This document shows, piece after piece, positions 18,341-27,452 of a stretch of DNA of 64,000 bases. Under the pieces are notes generated by a model. It did no database searches, had not been told where the DNA came from, and saw only the letters and a program-made list of their open reading frames with translations. The number at the start of each line of letters is the position of its first letter. Position 1 is the stretch's first letter. Origin of the DNA: Chitinibacter bivalviorum (GTDB lineage: Bacteria; Pseudomonadota; Gammaproteobacteria; Burkholderiales; Chitinibacteraceae); NCBI RefSeq assembly GCF_013403565.1, contig NZ_CP058627.1:2356001-2420000 (forward strand), read 5' to 3'. The position numbers and the translations under genes were made by a program.

Positions 18341-20191
18341 ATGAATGTTTTTTACGAGGAAGATGGCAGCTTTAAAGTCGCCAGCATCAATGATGAGCAG
18401 GCTGCCAGCATGCAGGTGGAAGACGCGCGCGGCAAACGCAGCAAAATTAAAACGGCGAACGTACTGTTGCGTTTTGACCGCATAAGCCTAGATGACTTTT
18501 ATAAAACAGCCCAAACACTGGCGGAAGAAATCGACGTCAACTTCCTATGGGAATGTTGTGGCACGGATGAATTTGGCTTTGCCGACATCGCTGCCGAATA
18601 TTTTGGCGCCAACCCGAATCTAAGTCAGCAAGCCGCAGCAGCCATCGCGCTGCATGGCTCGCCGATGTATTTCTATCGCAAAGGCAAAGGCCGCTACAAA
18701 GCAGCCCCCGAAGAAAACCTCAAAGCTGCGATTGCAGGTCTGGAACGCAAAGCGCGCGAAGCCGAGCAAATAGCCGCATGGGAAGCCGATCTATTGGCGG
18801 GTATATTGCCACAAGCCTTGCAAGAAAAGCTTCACAGACTAATACATCGCCCAGATAAAAATAGCCTCGAATATAAAGCCCTTGCCCAAGCAGCCGACAG
18901 CGCGCAAATGTCGCCGCTGCGTTTGCTCGAGAAAAATGGCGCGATTCCCGATGTGGCGCAATACCATCTGGATGCCTTCCTGAGCGAGCATTTCCCTAAA
19001 GGGCGTGGTTTTCCCGCTGCCGAGCCAGTATTCGCACCTGAAGATTTGCCACTGGCCGACGTCGAAGCCTTCTCGATTGACGACGCGACCACCACCGAAA
19101 TTGACGATGCGTTTAGTCTGAAAAAATTGCCGAATGGTAACTGGCAAGTTGGCATCCATATTGCCGCGCCCGTGCTGGGTATTTTGCCGGGCACGACGCT
19201 CGATCAAGTCGTGCTCGATCGCTTGTCGACCGTGTATTTTCCCGGCGACAAAATTACGATGCTGCCTGATGACGCCGTTGAGGTATTCACACTGCAAGAA
19301 GGTGCGGCACGCCCTGCGGTGTCGATGTACCTCGAAGTCTCGCTGGGCTACGATATTCTGAATCATCGTTCGGTGATCGAGCGTGTGCCAGTGGTCGCCA
19401 ATTTGCGCCACCACGACATCGAGCCTTTCTTTAATGAAGAAACAGCGGGCCAAGACGGGCCGGATTACCAATGGAAATCCGAGCTGACTTTCCTGTGGCA
19501 TTTGGCCGGAGCACTCGAAGGCCGTCGCGGTAAAGCTGATCAGGTTGGCCCAGTTCGACTTGATTACAGCTTTTATATTGATCGCGAAGAGGGTCAGCCC
19601 GAACGCGTTCGCATCGTGCCGCGCAAACGCGGCGCGCCGATGGATAAGCTTGTCGCCGAGCTGATGATTCTGGTTAATAGCCAATGGGGCGCAAACCTGC
19701 GTGACGCGCAAATCGCCGGCATTTACCGCTCGCAAGGCGGTGGCCGCGTGAAACTCTCAACCCAACCAACGGCCCACGCTGGCTTGGGTGTTGAATGCTA
19801 TATGTGGTCCAGCTCGCCGCTGCGCCGCGCGGTGGACTTCATCAATCAGCAACAATTAGTTGCGATGCTCAAGGGTGAAAAGCCGCGCTATCAGAAGAAC
19901 GACGCCGAGTTATTCACCGCGATTTCGTCATTTGACGCCGCCTATGCCGCTTATGCAGATTTTCAGGACAAAATGGAGCGCTATTGGTGCATCCGTTATC
20001 TAGAACAAGAGAATATGCGTGAGTTTACGGCGCAAGTGATCAAGGAAAATTTGGTGCGCGTCGATGGCATGCCTTTGGTCTTGCGCGTGGGCGGCTTGCC
20101 GGAACTGCCGGCGGGAACAACAGTCTCACTACAGCGACTCAAGATTGATTATCTGGAGCTAGCAGTGGAAGCTCGAATCGCCACGATTTAA
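18341..20191 (+). CDS. RNase II-family 3'-5' exoribonuclease
   Basis: The RNB catalytic domain carries IDDATTTEIDDAFSL at about residues 245-259, with the acidic cluster that binds magnesium. Further RNB features are HIAAP, FPGDKITMLPDD, ELMILVNSQWG and the C-terminal YMWSSSPLRRAVDFINQQQL. The protein degrades single-stranded RNA processively. At 616 residues it is close to RNase II and shorter than RNase R; I see no clear C-terminal S1 or basic tail. I start at the ATG at 18341 (MNVFYEEDGSFKV); TTG and ATG codons at 18302 and 18332 are also in frame. Confidence 0.85.
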   Translation: MNVFYEEDGSFKVASINDEQAASMQVEDARGKRSKIKTANVLLRFDRISLDDFYKTAQTLAEEIDVNFLWECCGTDEFGFADIAAEYFGANPNLSQQAAAAIALHGSPMYFYRKGKGRYKAAPEENLKAAIAGLERKAREAEQIAAWEADLLAGILPQALQEKLHRLIHRPDKNSLEYKALAQAADSAQMSPLRLLEKNGAIPDVAQYHLDAFLSEHFPKGRGFPAAEPVFAPEDLPLADVEAFSIDDATTTEIDDAFSLKKLPNGNWQVGIHIAAPVLGILPGTTLDQVVLDRLSTVYFPGDKITMLPDDAVEVFTLQEGAARPAVSMYLEVSLGYDILNHRSVIERVPVVANLRHHDIEPFFNEETAGQDGPDYQWKSELTFLWHLAGALEGRRGKADQVGPVRLDYSFYIDREEGQPERVRIVPRKRGAPMDKLVAELMILVNSQWGANLRDAQIAGIYRSQGGGRVKLSTQPTAHAGLGVECYMWSSSPLRRAVDFINQQQLVAMLKGEKPRYQKNDAELFTAISSFDAAYAAYADFQDKMERYWCIRYLEQENMREFTAQVIKENLVRVDGMPLVLRVGGLPELPAGTTVSLQRLKIDYLELAVEARIATI

Positions 20192-20274
20192 GCGCCAAGG
20201 CCAGCACAAAGCTGGCCTTCCTCGCCATGTAACTTGTGGCCGTCGCAGTCATGAATATTGTGAAGGATTAATCG

Positions 20275-20859
20275 ATGCAGCCTAACCGCCGCCTCAGTGA
20301 TTTTCTACCGTTGAAGTTTGCCAACGGCCAAGAGATCAAACAGTTTTCCAAGCCCTGCGTTGCCTGCGGCAAAATGCTGCATGCGAAACACATGCATGGC
20401 GTGGCTCGCCTGATAGAAAATCATATTGCCATCGCCGCCAAAGCGCATTGCGAGTCTTGCGGCGCCGATTTTAGCGTGGCCTGCGTTATCAATTCAGATA
20501 AGCAAGTGAAACGTGTGGTGCTGCCGCGCATTTTATTTAATCTGTATCTGCGTAATTTACCCCTTCAAAATCAAGAAACCGCCCCGAGCGCCTACGTGCG
20601 AGAACAGCCTTTGCCTGAGGAACTCGATGCACGGGAAGATGCAGCCGAATATCGTCGGGCAGGGCCGGTCAAACCGAGTTTTCAGCCGCGCGATATCGTG
20701 CGCGCCGAAGAGTCTTTAGGGCGATTTCAGGAAAAACCGATTCCTGCCTGGCTGATTTTGGACGGCGCCCGTTTCGAGTTTGACCGCATCGCCCCTGATG
20801 CACGCACCAAGGATGGTGAATATTTACTCGACGGATGCCTGATTTATCGCCCTGCCTGA
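20275..20859 (+). CDS. Conserved hypothetical protein with four-Cys zinc-ribbon motif
   Basis: 194 residues, family not recognised. Two Cys pairs, CVACGK near residue 28 and CESCGADF near residue 63, look like a zinc ribbon. Between and after them is a mixed region, then an Arg/Glu-rich stretch and a C-terminal segment WLILDGARFEFDRI. It starts 83 bases after the exonuclease gene with AAGGATTAATCG ahead of the ATG, so it may be co-transcribed with it. A role in RNA handling is only a guess from position. Confidence 0.7.
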   Translation: MQPNRRLSDFLPLKFANGQEIKQFSKPCVACGKMLHAKHMHGVARLIENHIAIAAKAHCESCGADFSVACVINSDKQVKRVVLPRILFNLYLRNLPLQNQETAPSAYVREQPLPEELDAREDAAEYRRAGPVKPSFQPRDIVRAEESLGRFQEKPIPAWLILDGARFEFDRIAPDARTKDGEYLLDGCLIYRPA

Positions 20860-20871
20860 TACATATTCAGC

Positions 20872-20899
20872 TTGGCTTTTTGATTCAAAGTTTTATAAT
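20872..20899 (+). promoter_or_regulatory. Promoter of panD
   Basis: TTGGCT at 20872-20877 and a perfect TATAAT at 20894-20899 are 16 bases apart. The expected start of transcription near 20906 leaves a leader of about 130 bases before panD. Confidence 0.6.
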
Positions 20900-20905
20900 C
20901 GCGCC

Positions 20906-21038
20906 TATCTTTTGGGTTCTAAAGAACCAAACAAACATTCTCATGCAAGAATCTAAGCCGAAGACAATGTACTGCAAGGCTTAAGTGACGCCGCGTGAGA
21001 ATTTTTGTCTTATCACTGACCCCGCGCGGGAGAACACC
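20906..21038 (+). promoter_or_regulatory. Long structured leader of panD
   Basis: The leader contains GGTTCTAAAGAACC, which forms a small hairpin, and the palindrome CCCGCGCGGG ending inside the ribosome-binding site (GGGAGA) of panD. The latter could hide the ribosome site. I do not recognise a known riboswitch. Confidence 0.3.
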
Positions 21039-21419
21039 ATGCAACGTAATATGCTCAAATCTAAACTGCATCGCGTGACAGCAACGCATGCTGAATTGCA
21101 CTACGAAGGCTCCTGCGCCATCGATGAAAATCTGCTGGAAGCGGCCAATATTCGCGAATACGAAGCCATTGATATTTGGAATATCAATAATGGCGCGCGT
21201 TTTTCAACTTACGCGATCAAAGGCCAGCGCGGCTCAGGCATTATCTCGGTAAATGGCTCGGCGGCACGTCATGCACAAGTGGGCGATTTGCTGATTATCG
21301 CAACGTTTGCCGACTACAACGAAGAAGAGCTCACTCATCACAAGCCTTCTTTGGTCTACGTCGACAGCAATAATCGCATTACGCACAGCAGCAATGCGAT
21401 TCCGACGCAGCAAAATTAA
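21039..21419 (+). CDS. panD: Aspartate 1-decarboxylase
   Basis: PanD makes beta-alanine for pantothenate and coenzyme A. It is a pyruvoyl enzyme that cuts itself between Gly24 and Ser25; here the site is HYEGSCAID at the expected position. The 126-residue protein begins [22 protein letters not shown], which lines up with the E. coli protein when started at 21039, with GGGAGA upstream. It stands alone, away from panBC. Confidence 0.95.
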   Translation: MQRNMLKSKLHRVTATHAELHYEGSCAIDENLLEAANIREYEAIDIWNINNGARFSTYAIKGQRGSGIISVNGSAARHAQVGDLLIIATFADYNEEELTHHKPSLVYVDSNNRITHSSNAIPTQQN

Positions 21420-21440
21420 TCAAACTCGCCGCACAGCAAA

Positions 21441-21466
21441 ACCCGCTTCTTCAAGCGGGTTTTTTT
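21441..21466 (+). terminator. Terminator after panD
   Basis: ACCCGCTT pairs with AAGCGGGT over a 4-base loop and is followed by TTTTTT, 20 bases after the panD stop. Confidence 0.8.
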
Positions 21467-21587
21467 ATACTGCAATCTCCCTCATGGCGGCATCTGGCAG
21501 CAGTTAACGCCATATCACCGATTACAAACAGCGAAGGTAAAGGACTAGGCTATAGTGAAATAGACCGAAACGGACCCCTACCTCGTC

Positions 21588-22841
21588 ATGACTGCGACCA
21601 CTACACTCCTCACCCCCGCTTCAGCTCTTAGGGTAATGATTGTGGATGATTCAAGCGTGCAACTTCAGCATGCGATTGCGCTATGCACACGCCTCGGCTG
21701 GAACGTAGTTGAAACGGCTTCAGATGGTCTTGATGCTTTATTAAAACTCAAAAAATCCATCAATCTGCCTGATTTAGTACTGCTTGATCTGGAAATGCCC
21801 GGCATTAACGGCGTAGCGCTTTTGCAAGAGCTCGCTCGCCTGCAACTACATATGGCTGTCGTGGTATTAAGTTCGCGCGAAGCTAGCCTGCTGGAATCTG
21901 TCGGCTATATGGCACGACAATCGGGGTTAAATTTACTGCAAGTGCTGCAAAAACCGCTCACCAGCGCCATGCTGGAGCAATTACCACTGCATTTACCTTC
22001 GGCAAGCAATCCCACCGCAGTACAGATCGAATGTAGTGAAGATGAATTTAGCACCGCCCTCGCCGCAGGTCAGGTGATATCCAGTTATACCCCGCGCACC
22101 GTGCTGGAAACTGGTTTAGTCAAACGACTATCAGCCCAGATGGTTTGGCTTCACCCCGAGCATGGCCCGCTGCATGCAGCACAATATGCCAATCAAATTG
22201 CCGATAGCCGAATCTATCTGCAAGCGTATAACCAACACCTCGATACGGTACTGAGCCAGATCCAAACCTGGGCCAGTAAAGGCTTGCCACTGTCGGTTCA
22301 GCTTGATCTGCCAGCGAAGCTCGTCGCATCGCCATTACAAGCGCGCACTTTATTGGCAAAGATTGAAAATTCTGGCTTAAGTGAATCGGCCATTTGCTTC
22401 GAAGTGAGCGCCCAAGCATTGGCCCAAGATAGTGACGCGATGCTGCCAGCCTTGAATATTTTACGAATTCAAAATATCGGCCTCGCCATCCGCGATTATT
22501 CGGTGCACTTCGATTGGGTGCGTTATATGGGACGCGTACCATTTAACGAGTTGATACTGGATCGCGAAGTCCTCGACAAAGCCATGTACGAGACGTTGAG
22601 TTTGGTGCTATTCGAGCAAATGATCGCTCTGGCGCACAAGCTGAATATGAAAGTAACCATCGATGGTTTAAGCCAACTGGCGCAATGGCAAATGCTGAAA
22701 CAGATTCATTGTGATTATGCGCAAGGGCCCTTGGTCGGCACAGGCTTATCCGCGGCAGAGATTGCCCCATGGCTGCGCGAGAACATCGACCCGTTACGAC
22801 AATTAGCGCATCAAGCCGAGCCCCACTCCCCGCAAATTTAG
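21588..22841 (+). CDS. Response-regulator receiver fused to a degenerate EAL domain
   Basis: The N-terminal REC domain is intact: Asp20/Asp21, the phospho-acceptor Asp67 in LLDLEMPG, Ser96 and Lys122 in QKP. The C-terminal half (residues about 150-405) follows the EAL fold, with GQVISSYTPR and CDYAQGPLVGTGLSA matching conserved stretches. Its catalytic motifs are gone: EAL reads SAQ (LSAQMVWLHP), DDFG reads RDYS, KID reads ILD, and the AEGVE loop reads IDGLS. It therefore probably does not cut cyclic di-GMP and may act by binding a partner when phosphorylated. No kinase gene is adjacent. Confidence 0.85.
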   Translation: MTATTTLLTPASALRVMIVDDSSVQLQHAIALCTRLGWNVVETASDGLDALLKLKKSINLPDLVLLDLEMPGINGVALLQELARLQLHMAVVVLSSREASLLESVGYMARQSGLNLLQVLQKPLTSAMLEQLPLHLPSASNPTAVQIECSEDEFSTALAAGQVISSYTPRTVLETGLVKRLSAQMVWLHPEHGPLHAAQYANQIADSRIYLQAYNQHLDTVLSQIQTWASKGLPLSVQLDLPAKLVASPLQARTLLAKIENSGLSESAICFEVSAQALAQDSDAMLPALNILRIQNIGLAIRDYSVHFDWVRYMGRVPFNELILDREVLDKAMYETLSLVLFEQMIALAHKLNMKVTIDGLSQLAQWQMLKQIHCDYAQGPLVGTGLSAAEIAPWLRENIDPLRQLAHQAEPHSPQI

Positions 22842-22854
22842 CCGCAAAATACGG

Positions 22855-23556
22855 TTAGCGCGCCCGTACGGCCTGTAGGCCCTGATTAAACCGCTTTAAT
22901 ATCTCTTCGCCATTGGGCAAGGCGCGCGGCACAATCAAATGCAGCGACAAGCTATCCATCTGCCCACCCAAGGGCACAATATCAGACTGTGCTTTTGCGC
23001 TTTTTGCAATGCTACGCAAGCCCTGCTCTTTATCGGTAATCGTAAAATCGCTGTGCCCAGCGGCAATAAGCTTAAGGCAGGCCGTCATATCGTTGGGGCG
23101 CTGAATCAGCAGGTCGCCCGATTTGACCATTGCATCAATAGCAGGCAGCAGCGCCCAGCCCAAAGGCTGACAATAACGATGCCCCTTCAAACTAGCTAAA
23201 TTGCGTCCATCGAGCGCCGCACCGGCATGCCCAAATACATAAAACTTCAAATCAAATAGCGGCTCGGAATATAAAAACACTTTTTCCCGCTCGGGGGTAC
23301 GCATATAGGGAAAGGTCGCAACGAATTCGCCCTTGAGCGTGGCGTGATAGCCATTACTCCAAGGACGCCACTCCAGCGCAGTCTGCTCACCAGCTTGTTG
23401 AAAAGCGGCAATCACCAACTCAGTCGCAATGCCGCCATTGGGTAGGGCTGGATCAGCAAACGGCGCATAATCAGGGCCGGTAACCAGTTTAATGGGCGCG
23501 GCCTCGAGCATTGAGCAGGCCAATAGCAGCGCGAACGGGGCAATACGGCGTAGCAT
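22855..23556 (-). CDS. Periplasmic solute-binding protein, family 3 type
   Basis: A 233-residue protein with signal peptide (MLRRIAPFALLLACSMLEA) and a PBP2-like fold starting IKLVTGPDYAPFADPALPNGG, followed by TELVIAAFQQAG. It resembles amino-acid-binding proteins, but no ABC permease or ATPase genes are nearby, as is typical of stand-alone PBPb proteins. The start at 23556 has AAGGAG seven bases upstream; an earlier in-frame ATG lacks one. Ligand unknown. Confidence 0.8.
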   Translation of the reverse strand: MLRRIAPFALLLACSMLEAAPIKLVTGPDYAPFADPALPNGGIATELVIAAFQQAGEQTALEWRPWSNGYHATLKGEFVATFPYMRTPEREKVFLYSEPLFDLKFYVFGHAGAALDGRNLASLKGHRYCQPLGWALLPAIDAMVKSGDLLIQRPNDMTACLKLIAAGHSDFTITDKEQGLRSIAKSAKAQSDIVPLGGQMDSLSLHLIVPRALPNGEEILKRFNQGLQAVRAR

Positions 23557-23667
23557 ATTCACTCCTTTTTCTGGAGTGTAGTCAATCACTTACAAGCTGC
23601 CACCCTAGACGCCGACGAACGACATCTGGCGTGACTGAAGGCAAGCGATGGATGCGACTTCGCGACC

Positions 23668-24018
23668 CTATTCAATCAACAAGCGATCGGTCTTGGCAGC
23701 TAATTCAAAATCCATCCGATGTAAGCCACGGATTTTGTGCGACCACCACGTCACGGTCAGTCGCCCCCATTCCAGCAAAAGCGCGGGGTGGTGTCCCACC
23801 TCCTCGGCCAGCGTTGCCACGCGGTTACTCATCGCCCAGGCCTCGGCAAAATTGCGAAAGGCATACACGCGCTGCAATTGCAGCACGCCATCGACCACAA
23901 TCGGCGTCCAATCAGGAATCGCACGCATCAACTCGGCCAACTCGGCGTCGCTAACTTGCGGCGCACCGGCACGGCAGGCCTCACATTTTTGTTGTAAATC
24001 GGGATTTATTTCATCCAT
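23668..24018 (-). CDS. phhB: 4a-hydroxytetrahydrobiopterin dehydratase
   Basis: Pterin-4a-carbinolamine dehydratase recycles the pterin cofactor of aromatic amino-acid hydroxylases. The family signature is present: [32 protein letters not shown] and [19 protein letters not shown], with the active-site His pair. The protein is 116 residues, and the ATG at 24018 follows AGGAGGGCGTG. A phenylalanine hydroxylase gene is not nearby. It lies 13 bases after the deacetylase-like gene, probably in one transcript. Confidence 0.9.
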   Translation of the reverse strand: MDEINPDLQQKCEACRAGAPQVSDAELAELMRAIPDWTPIVVDGVLQLQRVYAFRNFAEAWAMSNRVATLAEEVGHHPALLLEWGRLTVTWWSHKIRGLHRMDFELAAKTDRLLIE

Positions 24019-24031
24019 CACGCCCTCCTAT

Positions 24032-24928
24032 TTAGCCCTTGCCAAACCGCTGAACCGCAGCCCTTACGGTGGCGGCCTGAATCGCCACGGTATCTGCGAT
24101 AGGCTCAGCATAGCCACCACCCATGGTCAGCGCGACGGGCACGCCAAACCGCAAACAAGTATCTAGCACCATCTCATCGCGCTTGAGTAAGCCAGCCATC
24201 GATAAATTCAGCTTCCCCAAGCGATCGCCAATATAGGCATCAGCGCCCGCCAGATAAATCACCAAATCCGGCTGAGCCAGCGCAAACAGCTGCGGCAAAG
24301 CGCCAGCCAATTCGGTCAAGTAGCTTGCATCATCGCAAGCGTCTGCCAGCTCAATATCCCAATCGCTCTCTTGCTTATCAAATGGATAGTTATTCGCGCC
24401 ATGCATTGAAAAGGTAAATAGGCTTGACTCATTGGCCAGCATCTTCGCCGTGCCATTGCCTTGGTGCACATCCAGATCAATCACCAGCGCCCGCTGAATG
24501 AGACCTGCGCTTTGCAATAGCTTCAGCGCCACCGCGCTATCGTTAAAGACGCAAAATCCACTGCCATGATCGTCAAATGCATGATGCGTGCCCCCAGCCA
24601 AGCTCACTCCGCAACCCTCAGCCAAAGCGGCGCGGCAAGCGGCGATGGTGGCGCCGGTCGATGCACGCGAACGCTCGACCAAGGCAGCCGACCAAGGCAG
24701 GCCGATGACCCGCTGCTCCGCAGCACTTAAGTCACCCACACTCATTTTGCGTACGTATTCGTCGGTGTGCGCAATAGCTAACTCGGTATCCGTCACACTA
24801 GGGGTATCGACCACATATCCTTTTGCAAATTGGATTACAACCTGATACAGCATGGGGTATTTAATTGCAGGAAAGCGATGACCCGTTGGCAAGGGCAATG
24901 GATATTGGTCTGAGCGGAAAATCTTCAT
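24032..24928 (-). CDS. Histone-deacetylase-family amidohydrolase
   Basis: A 298-residue zinc amidohydrolase of the HDAC/acetylpolyamine amidohydrolase/AcuC family. Zinc and catalytic residues are clear: GGTHHAFDDHGSGFCVFND (His pair), LDVHQGNGT (Asp and His ligands), the second Asp in LAGADAYIGDRLGKL, and MGGGYAEP. The usual catalytic Tyr after GGG is kept. The substrate could be acetyl-lysine, acetylated small amines or another amide. No ribosome site is obvious before the ATG. It appears to head a transcript with phhB. Confidence 0.88.
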   Translation of the reverse strand: MKIFRSDQYPLPLPTGHRFPAIKYPMLYQVVIQFAKGYVVDTPSVTDTELAIAHTDEYVRKMSVGDLSAAEQRVIGLPWSAALVERSRASTGATIAACRAALAEGCGVSLAGGTHHAFDDHGSGFCVFNDSAVALKLLQSAGLIQRALVIDLDVHQGNGTAKMLANESSLFTFSMHGANNYPFDKQESDWDIELADACDDASYLTELAGALPQLFALAQPDLVIYLAGADAYIGDRLGKLNLSMAGLLKRDEMVLDTCLRFGVPVALTMGGGYAEPIADTVAIQAATVRAAVQRFGKG

Positions 24929-25010
24929 TCGATGTCGATCGCAAACAATGTGCCGCCATCATACGTCAAAGCCACACTAAAGAAGTTTCGCGGTAGTACT
25001 GCGATCGCAC

Positions 25011-25457
25011 TCATGGCTTGGATTTGCTAATTTCCACCGCCAGATCCTCAGCCTCTTCGCATTGGCCACATAAGGTCCGCAAAATATCGAGTTGCGCCTG
25101 TGCATGGCCGACATCGCCCACTTGCAAATATGCCTCACCCAGATACTCATGCGCGCCCAGATGCCGAGGATTTATCTGGAGTGCCCGCTCGTAATACGGA
25201 AAAGCCTCTGACAAACGCCCAGATTTGCGCGCCACATAGCCCGACCAATTCCAGACATCGGCCTGATCCGATGCCCTGACACGCAAGGCTTTGAGCTGCG
25301 CCTCGGCGGCTGTCCATTGCTGCGCCTTCACCAATCGCTCAACCTCGATCAGTTGCTGACTGGTTTGATTCGCACTGCTTTGTGGCGCAGGGCCGCCACC
25401 GCCAGAGGCCAGCGCCAAGCTCGAAATCAAACCGCAAATCAATACTATTTGTTTCAT
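25011..25457 (-). CDS. Secreted TPR protein
   Basis: 148 residues with an N-terminal signal peptide (MKQIVLICGLISSLALA) and then a Gly/Ser linker. At least two tetratricopeptide repeats cover residues about 38-125, for example SEAFPYYERALQINPRHLGAHEYLGEAY in pieces. Two Cys (CGQC) near the C terminus could form a disulfide in the periplasm. GGGAG precedes the ATG. Such proteins act as scaffolds; no partner can be named. Confidence 0.7.
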   Translation of the reverse strand: MKQIVLICGLISSLALASGGGGPAPQSSANQTSQQLIEVERLVKAQQWTAAEAQLKALRVRASDQADVWNWSGYVARKSGRLSEAFPYYERALQINPRHLGAHEYLGEAYLQVGDVGHAQAQLDILRTLCGQCEEAEDLAVEISKSKP

Positions 25458-25625
25458 GCTCGGCTCCCGTCTTTGACATATTTAATCCTAGACAGACTTC
25501 CGCGGCAGGCTGGCAGATGAAGCATTGAGCCGCCAGACGTACGGTGACATCCCCCACCATAAATCCCTTGCCCAAAGCTGTCACACCAACAATAGTTAAA
25601 CCACACGATCTAGGTGGGGCACATC

Positions 25626-26426
25626 ATGCAGACACAGCACACCCACAGCACATTGCCTTGGAAATGCCTTGTCATCGTGCTGACATTGCTCAGCGTATGG
25701 CAGCCCCTAAACGCAGTAGAAAAATCACCGCTACCGCCGATCCGTGTTTTGACCTCCGAATTTCCACCGTATAACTACGATGATGGCAGTGGCGAAGTCA
25801 CAGGGCTAAGCACCGATGTAGTGCAGGCCGTGCTGCAAGAATTGCACCTCAAAGCCAAGCCCGAAAATCAGCCTTGGGCGCGGATCTACCAGCTAACGCA
25901 AGATGAACCCAATATACTGATCCACTCGATTACCCGCAGCAAAGAGCGTGAGCATTTATTCAAATGGGTGGGGGTGATAGCCCCAGCCGATTGCAGCCTG
26001 TGGGCATTGGCTTCACGCACCGACATACACATCAATAGCATTGCGGACCTGAAACCCTATCGCATCGGCACCACGAATAATGATGTGGTCGAACAATACC
26101 TGCGTCGGCAGCAATTGCCCTTAATTGATAGCGTGTCGGGGCAAGGCGCTTATGAGCAGAATATTCAAAAATTAAAGGCCAAGCGTATTGACCTATGGGG
26201 CGTCTCTACGCTGCCGGGGATGTATTTTCTAATGCGTCAGGGTATGGAGGGCAAAGTGATTAAGGTATTCCCGCTCAAGGACATACCCAGTGATGGTATG
26301 TATATGGCTTTTGGCAACAAAACCGACGACACGGTCGTCGAGCAATTTCGCGCCGCACTCGAGAACATCAAGCGCAAAGGCATCTATCAGCAGCTACTTA
26401 ATCAATATGGCTTTAGCGCGCCATAA
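25626..26426 (+). CDS. Periplasmic solute-binding protein, family 3 type
   Basis: 266 residues with a signal peptide (hydrophobic CLVIVLTLLSVW, cleavage after LNA). The PBP2 fold starts IRVLTSEFPPYNYDDGSGEVTG, followed by TDVVQAVLQEL. This is a second stand-alone member of the same superfamily as the gene at 22855-23556, but the two are clearly different. The start ATG at 25626 has AGGTGGGG upstream; a GTG four codons earlier is less likely. No transporter genes are adjacent. Confidence 0.8.
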   Translation: MQTQHTHSTLPWKCLVIVLTLLSVWQPLNAVEKSPLPPIRVLTSEFPPYNYDDGSGEVTGLSTDVVQAVLQELHLKAKPENQPWARIYQLTQDEPNILIHSITRSKEREHLFKWVGVIAPADCSLWALASRTDIHINSIADLKPYRIGTTNNDVVEQYLRRQQLPLIDSVSGQGAYEQNIQKLKAKRIDLWGVSTLPGMYFLMRQGMEGKVIKVFPLKDIPSDGMYMAFGNKTDDTVVEQFRAALENIKRKGIYQQLLNQYGFSAP

Positions 26427-26443
26427 CTTGGCGCAGGCTGACT

Positions 26444-26683
26444 TTATAGATGGGCGTGCGTACCGTCGCAAAATGGCTTGGATTCGCTGTGTTTACAGCA
26501 GCAAAAATAAACCGTTTCGCTCACTTCGGCGACAAACTTAATCGGCGTCATATGGGTATAGCGATGCGAGCCATCACAAAATGGCTGCGTTTTGCTATGG
26601 CCGCAGGCGCACCAATGATAAGTTTGCCCCGCTTCAACATCGACAGCGATCGGGGCTTTCTGGGCAATCATGGGCTCGGACAT
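26444..26683 (-). CDS. CDGSH iron-sulfur domain protein
   Basis: A 79-residue protein with two CDGSH-type motifs, CACGHSKTQPFCDGSH and CCCKHSESKPFCDGTH. Each gives the three Cys and one His that hold a 2Fe-2S cluster, so this is the double-domain bacterial form. Redox or iron-sulfur transfer roles are proposed for the family. The ATG at 26683 follows CAGGAGG at good distance; a TTG six codons upstream is unlikely. Confidence 0.9.
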   Translation of the reverse strand: MSEPMIAQKAPIAVDVEAGQTYHWCACGHSKTQPFCDGSHRYTHMTPIKFVAEVSETVYFCCCKHSESKPFCDGTHAHL

Positions 26684-26758
26684 GGTAGAAACCTCCTGCA
26701 AACGGGATATTTCAGCCTAGCCGCAGCAGGACAGGATAGCAATAAGATCAACTGAGCG

Positions 26759-27265
26759 TCAGATGCGCTGCATATGCGCAATCAATTGTTCCAGCGCTTT
26801 GCCCCAGCCTTCCTCAAACCCCATTGCCGCATGCTGCGCGCGACCCGCTGCATCGCGATGTTTCACAATCGCCGTGTAGCGTGTACCACCGGCGATCGGC
26901 TCCAGCTCGATCTGAGCCGTAAATGGGAAATCACCACAACTACTGTCTGCAAAGGATGGATTTGGGCGAAAGCCCGGCAGCAAAGCATTGGTCCACACCA
27001 GTCGACGATGGGGAAGCAACTCCAGATAGCAGCCGATGCCGGAGAACTGCTGCCCCGGCTCAGGCCCTTTCATCTCGGTATGAAACAGCCCGCCGACTCG
27101 TAAATCGATCTGGCATTCAGTGGTTTGCCACGGCGCAGGCGTAAACCAGTGCACCACATGTTCAGGCTGTGTCCATGCCGCCCAGATTGCTTCGGGCGGC
27201 AAAGGCACTTCGCGCTCAAAAACCAGATCCAGCGTGGCGTCAAATTGTGCATTATTCATCGTCAT
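26759..27265 (-). CDS. AHSA1/SRPBCC-domain protein
   Basis: 168 residues of the START-like AHSA1 family (activator-of-Hsp90-like): FEREVPLPPEAIWAAWTQPEHVVHWF and WQTTECQIDLRVGG are typical, and the C terminus has GFEEGWGKALEQL. These small hydrophobic-pocket proteins are widespread and their ligands are mostly unknown. The ATG at 27265 follows GGAG; the upstream codons are probably untranslated. Confidence 0.82.
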   Translation of the reverse strand: MTMNNAQFDATLDLVFEREVPLPPEAIWAAWTQPEHVVHWFTPAPWQTTECQIDLRVGGLFHTEMKGPEPGQQFSGIGCYLELLPHRRLVWTNALLPGFRPNPSFADSSCGDFPFTAQIELEPIAGGTRYTAIVKHRDAAGRAQHAAMGFEEGWGKALEQLIAHMQRI

Positions 27266-27452
27266 CAAAAACTCCATCCTAGGGCTAAAACTCAGTGATT
27301 GCAGCCGCTGGCAAGGCATGCAACGGAGCGATATTTATATTGCATATACATGATAGAAAAATAAAGCACTTGGCGACATCCCCTACTAACCACCAACCTG
27401 CCAATTTGCTATGGTGGCAAACTCTTGACCTTACAAGCTGACAGTTGCCATT

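Noticed and set aside
27362..27388. Possible flagellar sigma-28 promoter (TAAAGCAC, then CCCTACTA) before the chemotaxis gene
   Set aside because: The -35 part and 11-base spacing fit, but the -10 part matches only about half of GCCGATAA, so I do not call it.
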